A stretch of DNA of 64,000 bases, taken from NCBI RefSeq assembly GCF_016031635.1, contig NZ_JACEGD010000007.1:62001-126000 (forward strand), read 5' to 3'. The translations under genes were made by a program, and so were the position numbers. Shown one piece after another: positions 16,409 through 26,779 of the stretch (positions are counted from its first letter, which is position 1; each line of letters opens with the position of its first letter). Under the pieces are notes generated by a model. It did not search any database, was not told the origin of the DNA, and saw nothing but the letters and a program-made list of their open reading frames with translations. Source of the DNA: Bradyrhizobium diversitatis. GTDB lineage: Bacteria > Pseudomonadota > Alphaproteobacteria > Rhizobiales > Xanthobacteraceae.

Positions 16409-18672
16409 CAGGCGTTTCCTTCCAGCCTTTGTTGTTCGAGCATTTGGAGAGCGGCAACCCAGGCTTGGCCGAGGCTCAAGCCGCCGTCATTCGGCGGCAC
16501 CTGGCGCGAGAGCCGCGGATTGAGCCCGACAGCGACGCAGCCACGCTGCACCTCCTCGCTCAGGATCGCGTTGAGGAAACAGCCGCCGCTCAAAACGACG
16601 GTGGTGAGGCCGGTCTCTTGTGCCGCGCAGGCGATCCAGTCGACGCAGGCCGCGCCAAACGTGCCATGAAACAGCTCCGTGCCTATGGTTGGATCGGGGG
16701 CGTCAGCCACAAGACGCTCGAACAGCGGATAGAGCGACAACACGCCTTGTTCGATTGTCCAGGCGCCCTCAGCGACGCGCGTGCGGCGAACACCCGCCTC
16801 CAGCTTCATCGCGGCTTCCCCTTCAAAGCTCTGCCGCGTGGAGAGTCCCAGCAATCCGGCGGCTGCATCGAACATCCGGCCGGCGCTGGTCGTCGTTGGA
16901 ACGTCGGGCTGGTCGAGCAGGGCCAAAACACCCGCCGCCAACGGCTGCGCCGCAAAGCGACGCGGAATCTCCGCGCCGCGCCCGAGCGCCTGAAGCACGC
17001 CGGCAGCCATCCGCCAAGGCTCGCGCGCGGCGCGATCGCCGCCTGGCATCCTGAGCGGCACGAGATGTCCGATCCGCCGGAAGCGCGCGCCCTCACATCG
17101 CAAGAGCTCGCCGCCCCAACTCCCGCCGTCGCTACCACGACCGAAGCCGTCAAGCACCAGTGCCAGCACGGGTCCGTCGATACCGTGCTCCGCCATCACG
17201 GACGCCGCATGGGCATGATGGTGCTGAACCGCAATCAGCCTGTGGCCGCTCGCCTGGGCAAAGCGGGTGGATGCCATGTTGGGGTGAAGATCATGCGCCA
17301 CGATGGCCGGATCGACATCCAGCGTCGAGATCAGGTGCTCGATCGTCTTCTCGAAGAAGCGAATGCCCTCCACGGTATCGAGATCGCCGATGTGCTGAGA
17401 GACAAAGGCTTCATCACCGCGCGTAATGGTGACAGATGCCTTCAGGGCGCCGCCCACTGCGAGCACCGGCGGCACGGCACGCATCAACCGAATCGGTTCG
17501 GGAACATAGCCGCGAGCCCTCCGGATGAATTGCGCGCGTCCGGCAACGACCGACACTACGGAATCGTCAGCACGCGTGAGGATATCGCGATCATGTGTGA
17601 CGATCAGGTCGGCAATGCCGGAAAGTCGGCGCTCCGCCTCGTCATTCTCGATGACCGGCGGCTCACCACCCGGATTGGCGCTCGTCGCCACGATCACCCA
17701 AGGAGAGCCGTCAGCACGCTTGTGTGCCGAGTTCAGCATATGGAACACCAGATGATGCAGCGGCGCGACCGGCAGCATGACGCCGATCCGCGACAGGTCC
17801 GGCGCGATCGCCGGCGCGAGTTGCTGACGCGATGTCAGCAATACGATCGGGCGTGCCGTTGACTCCAGCAATGCCAGCTCTGTTGCATCCGCGCTAGCGA
17901 TGTTCGCGACAGCATCGACTGCGGCAACCATGACCGCAAACGGCTTCTGCTTCCGCTGCTTCCTCTGCCGCAGACGCCTCACCGCCTCATCGTCTCGGGC
18001 ATCGCACAAGAGCTGATATCCACCGAGTCCCTTGAGCGCGACGATTTTGCCGCCTGCGATCTCAGCAGCGATCTCCTCGATGCCGTGGCTCAAGCGGGGA
18101 CCACACAATGGACAGGCGATCGCCTCGGCATGAAAGCGGCGGCTTGCGGGATCGGCATATTCTGCGGCGCAAGCTGCGCACATCGCGAAATGCTTCATCG
18201 CGGTGGTGCCGCGGTCATAGGGCAGCCGCTCGGTAATCGTATAGCGCGGACCGCAATGGGTGCAGTTGACGAAGGGGTAAAGATGGAAGCGGCTGCTCGG
18301 GTCTAACAGCTCGCTCAGGCACCGGGCACAGGTGGCGGCGTCGGCGACGATCCGCGTCGACACCCTGCCTTGCGCGCTGGCACGAATACAGAACTCGTCG
18401 CTGTCAACACCGCCGATTTGCTCCACGGAGATCCCGTCGATCCGCGCCAGCGGCGGTTGCTCCAGCGGCAGCGCAGCGACGAAATCGGCAGCCCGCGCAC
18501 CTTCGACCTCGATCACGACGCCATGCGGGTCATTGGCCACGAAGCCGCCGAGGCGATAGCGCATCGCAAGGCCGTAGACATAGGGACGAAAGCCAACGCC
18601 CTGCACGGCGCCGCGCACGTGCAGGCGCAACCTTCGACCATCGCTCGCTGCGGCTCCGCCGCTCATCATCAT
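16408..18672 (-). CDS. hypF: Carbamoyltransferase HypF
   Basis: 754 residues, full length. Domains in order are: acylphosphatase-like ([20 protein letters not shown], about 14-100), two C4 zinc fingers (CARCLSE and [17 protein letters not shown] and CPLCGP, about 120-195), a YrdC-like domain ([12 protein letters not shown] onward) and a Kae1-like domain with [14 protein letters not shown] and [13 protein letters not shown]. It makes carbamoyl-adenylate from carbamoyl phosphate and transfers carbamoyl to HypE. The start is one of three tandem ATG codons at 18672-18666, overlapping the hypB stop; the 94 residues upstream are not HypF-like. Confidence 0.95.
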   Translation of the reverse strand: MMMSGGAAASDGRRLRLHVRGAVQGVGFRPYVYGLAMRYRLGGFVANDPHGVVIEVEGARAADFVAALPLEQPPLARIDGISVEQIGGVDSDEFCIRASAQGRVSTRIVADAATCARCLSELLDPSSRFHLYPFVNCTHCGPRYTITERLPYDRGTTAMKHFAMCAACAAEYADPASRRFHAEAIACPLCGPRLSHGIEEIAAEIAGGKIVALKGLGGYQLLCDARDDEAVRRLRQRKQRKQKPFAVMVAAVDAVANIASADATELALLESTARPIVLLTSRQQLAPAIAPDLSRIGVMLPVAPLHHLVFHMLNSAHKRADGSPWVIVATSANPGGEPPVIENDEAERRLSGIADLIVTHDRDILTRADDSVVSVVAGRAQFIRRARGYVPEPIRLMRAVPPVLAVGGALKASVTITRGDEAFVSQHIGDLDTVEGIRFFEKTIEHLISTLDVDPAIVAHDLHPNMASTRFAQASGHRLIAVQHHHAHAASVMAEHGIDGPVLALVLDGFGRGSDGGSWGGELLRCEGARFRRIGHLVPLRMPGGDRAAREPWRMAAGVLQALGRGAEIPRRFAAQPLAAGVLALLDQPDVPTTTSAGRMFDAAAGLLGLSTRQSFEGEAAMKLEAGVRRTRVAEGAWTIEQGVLSLYPLFERLVADAPDPTIGTELFHGTFGAACVDWIACAAQETGLTTVVLSGGCFLNAILSEEVQRGCVAVGLNPRLSRQVPPNDGGLSLGQAWVAALQMLEQQRLEGNA

Positions 18673-19571
18673 GCCGATACGGCACTCAGCGATGCCGCCC
18701 TCGCCTTCTCGGCGCGCTTCCGGATCCAGGCGTAGAATGCCGCAAATCCCTCTCCGGTCCGTGCCGATACGCTCCGCACCTCGATCTTTGGGTTGACCCG
18801 TCGCGCATATTCGATCGTCCTGGCGAGATCGAAGTCGAGCACGGGCGCGAGATCGATCTTGTTGATCAGCATCAACGAGGACGCTGCGAACATGTTGGGA
18901 TATTTGAGCGGCTTGTCCTCGCCTTCGGTGGTCGATAACACCACGATCTTGCACGCCTCGCCGAGATCAAACCCTGCCGGACAGACGAGATTGCCGACAT
19001 TCTCGATGAAAAGGATGCCGCCGTTGAGCCAGGGCAACCGGTCATAGGCCTCGCCGATCATGGCCGCATCGAGGTGACAGCCCTTGCCGGTGTTGACCTG
19101 GATCGCCGGAACGCCTGTCGCGCGAATCCGCTCGGCGTCGTTCGAGGTCTGCTGATCCCCCTCGATCACGCCGATCGGGAAATTGCCTTTCAGTTCGGAC
19201 ACGGCGCGGGCCAACAGCGTGGTCTTTCCGGCGCCGGGGCTGGAGACCATGTTGAAGGCGAGCACGTCATCCGCGCGGAACCGCGCGCGGTTGTCGGCCG
19301 CAAGGCGGTCGTTCTTGCTGAGGATGTCACGCTCGACCTGGATGATGCGGTCGCTGGTCATGCCGGCGATCGTCTGCCCGGCGGCGCCGGCGTCGCAGTC
19401 GAGCAGGCCGGGATCGCCGCGCGTTCGATCGTGGTGATGGTGGTCGTGATGATGGTGTTCATCGTCACCATAATCGTGACGGCGATCATGCGCATGATCA
19501 GGCCCATGGGGGTGATCGTGCCCACGCTCAATGGAAGCTTTGCCGTCACCGCAGCCGCATACTGTACACAT
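18669..19571 (-). CDS. hypB: Hydrogenase nickel incorporation GTPase HypB
   Basis: 300 residues. It starts [10 protein letters not shown] (high-affinity nickel site), followed by a His-rich stretch of about 35 residues that probably stores nickel, and a G3E GTPase domain with [24 protein letters not shown] and [10 protein letters not shown]. It delivers nickel with HypA to the large subunit. The ATG at 19571 overlaps the hypA stop. Confidence 0.96.
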   Translation of the reverse strand: MCTVCGCGDGKASIERGHDHPHGPDHAHDRRHDYGDDEHHHHDHHHHDRTRGDPGLLDCDAGAAGQTIAGMTSDRIIQVERDILSKNDRLAADNRARFRADDVLAFNMVSSPGAGKTTLLARAVSELKGNFPIGVIEGDQQTSNDAERIRATGVPAIQVNTGKGCHLDAAMIGEAYDRLPWLNGGILFIENVGNLVCPAGFDLGEACKIVVLSTTEGEDKPLKYPNMFAASSLMLINKIDLAPVLDFDLARTIEYARRVNPKIEVRSVSARTGEGFAAFYAWIRKRAEKARAASLSAVSA

Positions 19572-19912
19572 CAGTCGACCTCCAATGCCATGACCCGCAT
19601 CTCTTCTCCACCGGTCACCTGCAATTGATAGCTGCCGCAGTCAGGGCATGGCTCGTCGCGCCGCTTGATTTCGACGCTTCTCGAGCAGGCCATGCACCAG
19701 GCGGTCCCGGCCGTCTCGACGACGTCCAGGGTCGCACCTTGTGCAATGGTGCGTGCGGCGACAGCTTCGAAGCAGAACTTCATCGCCTCCGGTGCAACAT
19801 GGCTCAACGCGCCGATCTCGAGGCATACTGCCTTCACCTTGGAAAACGCGCGCGTGCGCGCCTCGTCCTCGACGATCTCAACGATGCCTTGGCAAACCGC
19901 CATCTCATGCAT
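19571..19912 (-). CDS. hypA: Hydrogenase nickel metallochaperone HypA
   Basis: 113 residues starting MHEMAVCQG, with the N-terminal nickel-binding MHE and the structural zinc site CMACSRSV ... CPDCGS. The start at 19912 was chosen because the MHE motif must be N-terminal; it overlaps the end of hupK by 8 nt. Confidence 0.95.
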   Translation of the reverse strand: MHEMAVCQGIVEIVEDEARTRAFSKVKAVCLEIGALSHVAPEAMKFCFEAVAARTIAQGATLDVVETAGTAWCMACSRSVEIKRRDEPCPDCGSYQLQVTGGEEMRVMALEVD

Positions 19913-20999
19913 GGCCGACCTCGCGAAAGCTGAGGTTAAATCCGACGCAGGGATCGAAGGAGCCGACGAGCGTGCGGACGGCATTCTGCCCCTGTCGACC
20001 GGCGACAAGCGCCGAACCCTGCAGGCTGCGGACCAGCGGTCCACGCGCATGGAAGTTCCACTCGGTCGGAGCCAGCGATTCGAAGCGGACGATGCGGTTT
20101 TCGTTATCGCACTCGACGACCTGATAAAGCCGGCCGCGGGCGCATTCGACGGCCGCCGCACCTCTGCCGGCGCCAAGCCGATAGCTCTGGACGACGCCAT
20201 CCTCGAGCGCCTCATCCCCCGCAGCGAGCCAGGAGCAGAGGCGCACCACTTCCGCAATCCGCGCCTTCGGCCGCTCGGCAGGTCCGGCGTTCGGCGGCAG
20301 GACCGGCTGGCGCCGGACCCGGCGTGCCCAGACACCGGTCTCGGGAATTCGACCGTGGAGATCGGGGGCATCGGAGAAGCTCGCGCCATCCGCAAGCAGC
20401 CGCATGAGGACATCGAGATCATCGGCGACGGACAGAAACGAGTGTTCGATGACCGGCTGCAGCAGCGCATCCCCGTCAAAGCTCGAAAGATGCGCTGCCA
20501 GCGCGCTGCCTGGCGTCGGCGCCTCTCCTTCGCCCGCGAATCCGAGTGCAGCGAGGACAGCCTTGATGTGCGATAGCGCATCGCAACGCGCCAACACCGG
20601 CCCGCCTTCGCCGAGGACGCCACCAAGGACGGCGGTCGCCTGCATCATGGCGCGGACCGCGGTGGCGCTTGCGCTGTCCAGAGTGAGCTGGCCGACGAAC
20701 AGACCACGGAACAGTTCCGTCAGGCGCTCGGCGACGACAGCGGTGACGCGGCGATGCATGGTCTCCGGAGGACAATCCTCGCCGCGCGCGGCTTCCACCG
20801 CTCCCAGAAACGCCACCTGATGTGCAACCGAGCACAGCGAGAACAGCCGCGGCAGCACGGAGAGCAGCAACGAGACGGGCTTGCCCGCAAACCGACGCGT
20901 CAACGGCAGCCGGCTCCGGGGCAGGATTGCGACGTCGGCGATTATATCCTTGGCGAGCCACACCGTGATGTCGATCTCGCTGCGGAAGCCCGGGTTCAT
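19905..20999 (-). CDS. hupK: Hydrogenase expression/assembly protein HupK
   Basis: 364 residues. HupK is a degenerate paralogue of the hydrogenase large subunit that acts as an assembly scaffold. The C-terminal FDPCVGFNLSFREV resembles the DPCxxCxxH cluster of HupL, but only the first Cys is kept and the N-terminal CxxC pair is missing. This agrees with a non-catalytic role. Its ATG overlaps the hupJ stop. Confidence 0.9.
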   Translation of the reverse strand: MNPGFRSEIDITVWLAKDIIADVAILPRSRLPLTRRFAGKPVSLLLSVLPRLFSLCSVAHQVAFLGAVEAARGEDCPPETMHRRVTAVVAERLTELFRGLFVGQLTLDSASATAVRAMMQATAVLGGVLGEGGPVLARCDALSHIKAVLAALGFAGEGEAPTPGSALAAHLSSFDGDALLQPVIEHSFLSVADDLDVLMRLLADGASFSDAPDLHGRIPETGVWARRVRRQPVLPPNAGPAERPKARIAEVVRLCSWLAAGDEALEDGVVQSYRLGAGRGAAAVECARGRLYQVVECDNENRIVRFESLAPTEWNFHARGPLVRSLQGSALVAGRQGQNAVRTLVGSFDPCVGFNLSFREVGHA

Positions 21000-21505
21000 T
21001 CGTGCTGCTCCGTCAGAACACCCCGCATGAAGCTACGCCGATCGATCGCGCTTGTAGCGGGTTCGCGGCGTCGGGTCGCCTCCTTGCCGTCGGCCGGCAA
21101 CATGAGTTCGTTGATGGCAGCTTCCGCCGTTGTCCGCGCGCAGGCCGCGTCGGCAAACCCGAACATGGGCGAGAACAGCGAACAGCTCGCGATGCGGCCC
21201 GCATGGTTGACGTCGCTGAGGATGAACTCAATATGGCCGGCCGGAAAGCGAAAGCGCAATGTCGAAGCTGAGGCCGCCGGCGCCATTTCGCCGGCCGGCA
21301 TCACCACGTTCATGAACCAGGGCGTGACCATGATACCGATAATTGTGCCGTTGAATACGCGGAAGCCCACTGCCTCGACGTCGAGGGTGTCGTTGTAGAT
21401 CGGCAGCTCGCGCATCGCGCGCTCGCCGATGTCCCGGTAGATGTGCGCCAGCCGCTGCCCCCAAGCTGCCGCGTCAGTGGCAGGCGCTTGCGCATCAGAT
21501 TTCAT
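20996..21505 (-). CDS. hupJ: Hydrogenase accessory protein HupJ (HyaF-/Hup chaperone type)
   Basis: 169 residues. It is recognised by position between hupI and hupK and by VGFRVFNGTIIGIMVTPWFM and LRFRFPAGHIEFILSDVN. In rhizobial hydrogenases HupJ takes part in small-subunit maturation together with HupGHI. It shows 4-nt overlaps with both neighbours. The conserved segment is at residues 40-120 and the C-terminal tail is Arg-rich and variable. Confidence 0.88.
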   Translation of the reverse strand: MKSDAQAPATDAAAWGQRLAHIYRDIGERAMRELPIYNDTLDVEAVGFRVFNGTIIGIMVTPWFMNVVMPAGEMAPAASASTLRFRFPAGHIEFILSDVNHAGRIASCSLFSPMFGFADAACARTTAEAAINELMLPADGKEATRRREPATSAIDRRSFMRGVLTEQHE

Positions 21506-21711
21506 GATGCGATGGCCATGAATTTGGATTTCGGCGCGTCACAGTTCGGGCAGCGCCAATCGTCAGGAAGCACCGCGAAGGGCGTGCCGGATGCGATCTG
21601 CGCGGCATCGTCACCATCGGCGGGATCGTACACCGTCCAGCAGATGCCGCATTCCAGTCGCATGCCTTCGGTGACATCCTGGCGAACGCCAAAATTCTCG
21701 AATATGCTCAT
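21502..21711 (-). CDS. hupI: Rubredoxin-like protein HupI
   Basis: 69 residues with two rubredoxin CxxC motifs, [10 protein letters not shown] and [11 protein letters not shown], binding one Fe(Cys)4. In hup clusters it is needed for maturation of the iron-sulfur small subunit in the presence of oxygen. It overlaps hupH and hupJ by 4 nt. Confidence 0.95.
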   Translation of the reverse strand: MSIFENFGVRQDVTEGMRLECGICWTVYDPADGDDAAQIASGTPFAVLPDDWRCPNCDAPKSKFMAIAS

Positions 21712-22571
21712 TTGAAATAGGCCTCGATGATTTCCTGCAGGCGCTCAGCGGAGTCTTCGAAGTCCTCGTCCGCCGCGATTGCCACGGTCGGCACACCGCC
21801 AACCTCCAGCGTGTCAAGGATGATGGCATCCATGGCGTTGAAGAACTGCACCGACCAGACGTTGCGGATAGCCGTCGAGAGCACCCGGCAAGTGCCGTAG
21901 CCGCGCGAAACGAGCTGGATCGGTCCATTCCCGATGGTGTCCTGGAGGAAGCTCATGTCGACGGGGCTCATCGGCAGCAGCGTGAAATTGATCATTTGCG
22001 AGCGAATGCTCGGCCGCCAAGCCAGCGCGTGCTCGCGGATTTCCGCGAGCACCGGCAGCGCGTTCATTGCGCCTTCCGGCGCCTGCCCGATCTCGAAATC
22101 CGCAGTGGTAAGATCAGCAGCGGCGCGCTTGACGATTTCCGGGATTGCGCCGACTTCGAGGTACTCATGATTGGCGTCGGTCTCGAGCCGCAGGTGCCAG
22201 ATTCCGGCCAGCGCCGATTCCTGGATCTGCGCCAGCGATCCGTCCGGCAGCGCGACGAAGCCGGCAACCTCACCTTCGCCGAGCACGTCCGCAATCAGCT
22301 TGCGCTCGAGATCGTGGAGATTGCCGAGCCGGAACAATCGTGTCGGCGCGTCGGTCTTCTGGCTTGCGATCGCTGCCACCACCTTCGACAGCAGATCGAT
22401 CGCATTCGGACAGCGCTTGGCCAGCTCCGCGCTGTCGAGCGCGGCAAGCTTCGCCAAGCCGCCCGCGGCCGTCAGGCTGCCGCTCGATGCATTCAGGCTT
22501 TCCTCGTCGATCGGAAACACCTTGATCGCCTGCTCGGCGCCTCCAGGCGCGGTCCAGAAACCCGCGTTCAT
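21708..22571 (-). CDS. hupH: Hydrogenase assembly protein HupH
   Basis: 287 residues of the HupH/HyaF family, identified by [20 protein letters not shown] and [19 protein letters not shown], and by order in the cluster. It acts in small-subunit processing and oxygen protection with HupG, I and J. A 40-bp gap separates it from hupG. Confidence 0.92.
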   Translation of the reverse strand: MNAGFWTAPGGAEQAIKVFPIDEESLNASSGSLTAAGGLAKLAALDSAELAKRCPNAIDLLSKVVAAIASQKTDAPTRLFRLGNLHDLERKLIADVLGEGEVAGFVALPDGSLAQIQESALAGIWHLRLETDANHEYLEVGAIPEIVKRAAADLTTADFEIGQAPEGAMNALPVLAEIREHALAWRPSIRSQMINFTLLPMSPVDMSFLQDTIGNGPIQLVSRGYGTCRVLSTAIRNVWSVQFFNAMDAIILDTLEVGGVPTVAIAADEDFEDSAERLQEIIEAYFK

Positions 22572-22611
22572 AGGTCGACACCCTGTGAGCGATGCTGGGG
22601 AATGATGACTG

Positions 22612-23013
22612 TCACGACAACACGCTCGCGCCGCGCGGACGGTCGATCAGCTTGGCGATGCGGTCGACATAGACCGACCAGTCCTGCATCTTGGCGATCA
22701 ATCCGAGCGTTTCGCCCTTGGCGATAAAGATCAGCGTCGGCTGCACCCGCACGCCAAAGCGCTGCCCGAGCTCGCTCTCGGCGCGACGCGCGATCACGGC
22801 ACCCCGCAGCCGGCCCTGAAAGGCGTCAATCAGTTCCGGCAAGACGACCGCGGCGTCGATCGTCTCGATAAAACGCGCTGGATCGCCCGCCGACAACAGC
22901 ACGGCCACCGCACCGGCCTCATTGGCCGCGCCAAGAAACCGGTCGACACTCGCAGCATCGATCTCGGGCAGGCCGCGCCGCGTCAAATCATGCTTTCCCT
23001 GCTGGAATTCCAT
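22612..23013 (-). CDS. hupG: Hydrogenase accessory protein HupG (HyaE/HupG thioredoxin-like)
   Basis: 133 residues with a thioredoxin fold without the CxxC active site (region [20 protein letters not shown]), as expected for HyaE/HupG chaperones that act on the Tat-exported small subunit before export. It is the first gene after a 270-bp gap containing a FixK/FNR-type box, so it may start a second transcription unit. Confidence 0.9.
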   Translation of the reverse strand: MEFQQGKHDLTRRGLPEIDAASVDRFLGAANEAGAVAVLLSAGDPARFIETIDAAVVLPELIDAFQGRLRGAVIARRAESELGQRFGVRVQPTLIFIAKGETLGLIAKMQDWSVYVDRIAKLIDRPRGASVLS

Positions 23014-23100
23014 CAGCCCCCTGGCAAGCCTATTTCTCTGACGTGAGAGGTTAGCAAGGCACGTGTCAGGATCAGTTATCGCCTTTCCTGACTGATCTCA

Positions 23101-23114
23101 TTGATATAGATCAT
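23101..23114 (-). promoter_or_regulatory. FixK/FNR-type box with candidate minus-10 upstream of hupG
   Basis: TTGATATAGATCAT matches the consensus TTGAT-N4-ATCAA at 9 of 10 positions. On the minus strand a GATAAC (23080-23075) is centred 30 bp downstream, which puts the box at about minus 41.5, the class II FNR/FixK activation position, with a start site near 23066 and hupG beginning at 23013. It could drive hupGHIJK-hypABFCDE under low oxygen independently of hupSL. Confidence 0.6.
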
Positions 23115-23283
23115 TCGTTTTCGCGTTCGCGAAGAGGGATGGTTTCGAATGCAAACTGTCTTTCCGCATCCAACGGAGTCAATTGTCATCTAGAAGCTTG
23201 TCTTTCATCCGCGGCGGACCAACCGGAGCCGCCAGCGACTCGGGTTACATCGAAGACCGGATTTGGAAAGGTCGGCCGCTGGC
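23115..23283. other. Spacer between hupF and the FixK-type box
   Basis: Non-coding; hupF and hupG are normally packed closely. A self-complementary TTCGCGTTCGCGAA occurs near 23124. No coding remnant was recognised. Confidence 0.4.
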
Positions 23284-23580
23284 CTAACCGAGCCGGAGAT
23301 GCTCGGGCAGTTGCGGCTCTCGCTCGATGAGGTCGGCGAAGAAACGGTCGCAATCCTCGCCACCGAGCACCGCAGTCAGCCCCTCGATCGCATCAGCGAT
23401 CAGTCGCGCCTCTGCCTCATCGAGCCGACGGATCGCAGTGTCGATATGGACGAGCACCTTGGTGCCGACCGGCGGATTGGAGAGCAAAAGCATCGAGATG
23501 CGCCGCCGCTCGCCGCGAAACGCGCATAGCGCCGAAACCCCATCGGTCTCAACAATCGTCATCGGCAGGCCGAGGCACAT
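23284..23580 (-). CDS. hupF: HypC-family chaperone HupF
   Basis: 98 residues starting MCLGLPMTIVETDG, a HypC paralogue with the same essential second-position Cys and a longer C-terminus. In rhizobia HupF stabilises HupL during assembly under oxygen. I chose the ATG at 23580 because the MC start is functionally required; the longer reading to 23715 overlaps hupD. Confidence 0.93.
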   Translation of the reverse strand: MCLGLPMTIVETDGVSALCAFRGERRRISMLLLSNPPVGTKVLVHIDTAIRRLDEAEARLIADAIEGLTAVLGGEDCDRFFADLIEREPQLPEHLRLG

Positions 23581-23606
23581 CCCGCGTCTCCGGTCGCGCA
23601 CGCCGG

Positions 23607-24188
23607 TCAGACCGGCCGCATCCTCATCTCGTAGTGCTGATGGTCGATATCGTTGGCGAGCAGCTGTTCGGACTCCGGCAGCGGCTCGCTGCGGGGACTC
23701 GCCGTCGCGCCCCACTCAGTCAGGATTGCGCAGACCAGCTCGATCGCCGGCCCGATCTGATCGCTCACCGGCTTGGTCAAAGGGCCGCCCCAGGCTTCGA
23801 GATCGCGCGGTTGGCAGCCGATCAACGCGAGATGCTTCGGGCAGCGCCCGAGCAGATCCGCCGCGCTGATGACTTCCTGAAATCCGGTCTGATGCAAGCT
23901 CATCTTCTTCGCGCCCGTGAAACGCGGAACTTCCTCGTCGCGCACCAGCTTCAACTCTCCCGGCTCGAGCCCATAGTCGATCGCGTCGAACACGATCAGA
24001 CGATCGGCCTCTTCCAGATAGCTGACGAGGTAGAGGCCCTGCGTCCCGCCGTCGAGAATGGTGACGTTGTCCGATACGACGTAGCGGCGGTGGAATTCCT
24101 CCGCCGCCCGTACGCCAAACCCCTCATCGGCCCACAAGATATTGCCGATCCCGAGCACCAGAATGCGGTCTGTTGAAGATGTGGGCAT
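23607..24188 (-). CDS. hupD: Hydrogenase maturation protease HupD
   Basis: 193-residue nickel-dependent endopeptidase (HyaD/HybD family) that removes the C-terminal tail of HupL once nickel is inserted. Motifs: GIGNILWADEGFGVR with the nickel-binding Glu22, a second acidic ligand in VFDAIDYG, and the His ligand in MSLHQTGFQEV. It is spaced 18 bp from hupC. Confidence 0.95.
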   Translation of the reverse strand: MPTSSTDRILVLGIGNILWADEGFGVRAAEEFHRRYVVSDNVTILDGGTQGLYLVSYLEEADRLIVFDAIDYGLEPGELKLVRDEEVPRFTGAKKMSLHQTGFQEVISAADLLGRCPKHLALIGCQPRDLEAWGGPLTKPVSDQIGPAIELVCAILTEWGATASPRSEPLPESEQLLANDIDHQHYEMRMRPV

Positions 24189-24206
24189 AAGGCCTGGTTT
24201 CCGGCT

Positions 24207-24950
24207 TCAGTCGCGGAATTGCCGTTCGCCAGAGACCATCGAGGAGATGACGCTCTGGCGCGACATGATGTCTTCGCGGATCGCGGCATAGATGTGCACT
24301 ATGACGAACGCCACGAGCGCCCACATGCCGAGATGATGCCAGGTGTGCACATCCTGGCTGTTCGGCCAGATCGCGAACACCCAGCCGAACAGCTTGTGCT
24401 GCCAGCTATCGATTCCGCTGCCTTCCGAATAGAGCGCAAAGCCGGTGATGATCATGTAGGCCACAAACAGCGTGAAGCCCGTGAACATCCCGGCCCGCGC
24501 CAACGGATTGTGGCCGACATACATTTTCGGCTCGTGTTCCAGGAACGCGTACCAGCGGATTTCATCCAGTATTTCTCGCCAGAACTGCTTGCGATGAGCC
24601 GGCAGATAGAAGATCTGCCGGGAATGATGGTTGCCGACGAAAGCCCAGAAGACGCGGGTGATGAAGAACACTGCCAGCACCTGACCAGCCGCGAAGTGGG
24701 CGAAACGGATGTAGCCCATTACGAAGTTCGCCGACGCCTCGCCTTCCACCGATGGCAACGGCATTCCGATCAGGTAGCCGGTCACCATCAACGCGACGAT
24801 CGAGAACGCATTCACCCAGTGGCAGATTCGCACCGGCGCTTCGTAGACATAGACGGTGGGACGCCCGATCGCATGTCCACCGACCGCGTCCGCTGCGATC
24901 GCGGCGAGATCCGGCTCGGATGCCGCGGGACGTTCAACCGCATCCATCAT
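24207..24950 (-). CDS. hupC: Hydrogenase b-type cytochrome subunit HupC
   Basis: 247-residue membrane cytochrome b with four predicted helices (starting near FSIVALMVTGYLIGM, FAAGQVLAVFFI, GMFTGFTLFVAYMIITG and MWALVAFVIVHIYAAI). Haem-ligating His occurs in RICHWVNAF, RFAHFAAG and WHHLGMW. It anchors HupSL to the membrane and passes electrons from hydrogen to quinone. Confidence 0.95.
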   Translation of the reverse strand: MMDAVERPAASEPDLAAIAADAVGGHAIGRPTVYVYEAPVRICHWVNAFSIVALMVTGYLIGMPLPSVEGEASANFVMGYIRFAHFAAGQVLAVFFITRVFWAFVGNHHSRQIFYLPAHRKQFWREILDEIRWYAFLEHEPKMYVGHNPLARAGMFTGFTLFVAYMIITGFALYSEGSGIDSWQHKLFGWVFAIWPNSQDVHTWHHLGMWALVAFVIVHIYAAIREDIMSRQSVISSMVSGERQFRD

Positions 24951-24967
24951 GGTGCTTCATCCCTGGT

Positions 24968-26758
24968 TTACCTGACCTTGACGCTCGCCAGTTCCCGGCC
25001 ATCCGGACTCATGACGTGCGTCGAGCACGCCAGGCACGGATCGAAGGAATGAATGGTGCGAAGGATCTCGAGCGGCTGCTCGGGATTCATCATCGGCGTA
25101 TCTATCAAGGAGGCCTCGAATGCGCCGATATTTCCCTTGGGATCGCGCGGCGAGCCATTCCACGTGGTGGGCACCACGCACTGGTAGTTGTCGATCTTGG
25201 TTTCCTTGATCTTGATCCAGTGCGCGAGCGCGCCGCGCGGCGCCTCGGTAAAGCCAAAGCCCTTGGCCTCCTTTGGCCAGCCCTCCGGCTTCCACTTGTC
25301 GACGTTGGCGGTCGAGCTATCGCCGGCCTTGATATTGGCGACGAGCTTATCCTGGAAATAGCGCATCTGGCGCCCGGCCCAGACCGATTCCAGCGCGCGC
25401 GCCGCGGTGCGGCCGAGCGTCGAGAACAGCGCCGACAGCGGCAGGTCAAGGTCCTTCAGGAATTTGTCGACCGGATCCTTGAACTCCGCCTTGTTCTGGG
25501 CATAACCGACGACCCAGCGCGCGAGCGGACCGACCTCCATGGCGTGGCCTCGCCAACGCGGCGCCTTGATCCAGGAATATTTGCCGCCCTCATCGAGCTG
25601 CTCGATCGCCGTCTTGGTGCCCTTCGCATTGGGCCCGAGCACGTAGTTCGGCTCGGTGACCCCATCCCAGGGATGCAGGCCCTTGGTCTCGTCGGGATAT
25701 TTGTACCAGGAGTGAACGACGAATTCCTGTATCTCGTCGGTGTTGGCATGGTCGACAGGAAACACCTCCGAGAGATTGCCGTTGATAATGGCCCCTCGCG
25801 GCAGCTTCAGGTTCTTTGAGGCGTAGTCGTTGGCGTGTTCCGGCACGTCGCCATAGGTGAGCACGCTCTTGCCCGAAAGACCACCGCCATAGAGCCAATC
25901 CTTGTAGAATGACCCGATCGCCGCCACGTCAGGCAAGTAAACCTGCTCGTTGAATTCGATCAGACGATCGATGATTGACGAGATCAGGTTCAGCCGCTCC
26001 ATGTTGATGGCTCCGACCGCGCCGGTACCGTCGACATTGATCGGACAGGGCACCCCGCCGACGAGCCAGTTCGGATGAGGATTCTTGCCGCCGAAGATGG
26101 TGTGGATCTTTACGATTTCCTTCTGGAAATCGAGCGCTTCCAGATAATGTGCCACAGCCATCAGATTGGCTTCGGGCGGCAATTTGTAGGCCTTGCTGCC
26201 CCAGTAGCCGTTCTTGAAAGGACCCAACTGCCCCGACTCGACGAACTTCTTGAGGCGGGTCTGGAGGTCCTTGAAGTAGCCAGGCGAGGACAACGGCCAA
26301 TTCGAGATCGACTGCGCGAGCGTGGAAGTCGCCCGCGGGTCGGCCGAGAGCGCCGAGACCACGTCGACCCAATCCAGCGCGTGCAGGTGATAGAAATGAA
26401 CGACATGATCGTGCACCTGCAGCGCGAGCTGCATCAGGTTGCGGATCGAGTTGGCATTCTCCGGAATGGTGATTCCGAGCGCATTCTCGACCGCACGCAC
26501 CGACGTCAGGGCGTGCGTGCCGGTGCACACGCCGCAGATCCGTTCGGTGAAGGCCCAGGCGTCGCGCGGATCGCGATCCTTCAGGATGACTTCGATGCCG
26601 CGCCACATGGTGCCTGTGGATACGGCGTTCCGGATGACGTTATTTGCGTCGACATTGACCTCGAGGCGCATGTGACCTTCGATGCGAGTGACCGGATCGA
26701 CGACAATGCGCTTGCCGGAATTGTCGAGTTTGAATCCGTTCGGTGTCTGGATGCGCAT
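24968..26758 (-). CDS. hupL: Uptake [NiFe]-hydrogenase large subunit
   Basis: 596 residues containing both nickel-ligand motifs, [11 protein letters not shown] near the N-terminus and DPCLACSTH near the C-terminus. The 15 residues after that His (beginning [10 protein letters not shown]) are the tail that HupD should cleave. Group 1 membrane-bound uptake hydrogenase, catalysing H2 to 2H+ + 2e-. It is 21 bp downstream of hupS. In legume symbioses it recycles hydrogen released by nitrogenase. Confidence 0.97.
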   Translation of the reverse strand: MRIQTPNGFKLDNSGKRIVVDPVTRIEGHMRLEVNVDANNVIRNAVSTGTMWRGIEVILKDRDPRDAWAFTERICGVCTGTHALTSVRAVENALGITIPENANSIRNLMQLALQVHDHVVHFYHLHALDWVDVVSALSADPRATSTLAQSISNWPLSSPGYFKDLQTRLKKFVESGQLGPFKNGYWGSKAYKLPPEANLMAVAHYLEALDFQKEIVKIHTIFGGKNPHPNWLVGGVPCPINVDGTGAVGAINMERLNLISSIIDRLIEFNEQVYLPDVAAIGSFYKDWLYGGGLSGKSVLTYGDVPEHANDYASKNLKLPRGAIINGNLSEVFPVDHANTDEIQEFVVHSWYKYPDETKGLHPWDGVTEPNYVLGPNAKGTKTAIEQLDEGGKYSWIKAPRWRGHAMEVGPLARWVVGYAQNKAEFKDPVDKFLKDLDLPLSALFSTLGRTAARALESVWAGRQMRYFQDKLVANIKAGDSSTANVDKWKPEGWPKEAKGFGFTEAPRGALAHWIKIKETKIDNYQCVVPTTWNGSPRDPKGNIGAFEASLIDTPMMNPEQPLEILRTIHSFDPCLACSTHVMSPDGRELASVKVR

Positions 26759-26779
26759 CGTTACATCCCCTGAAATCGA

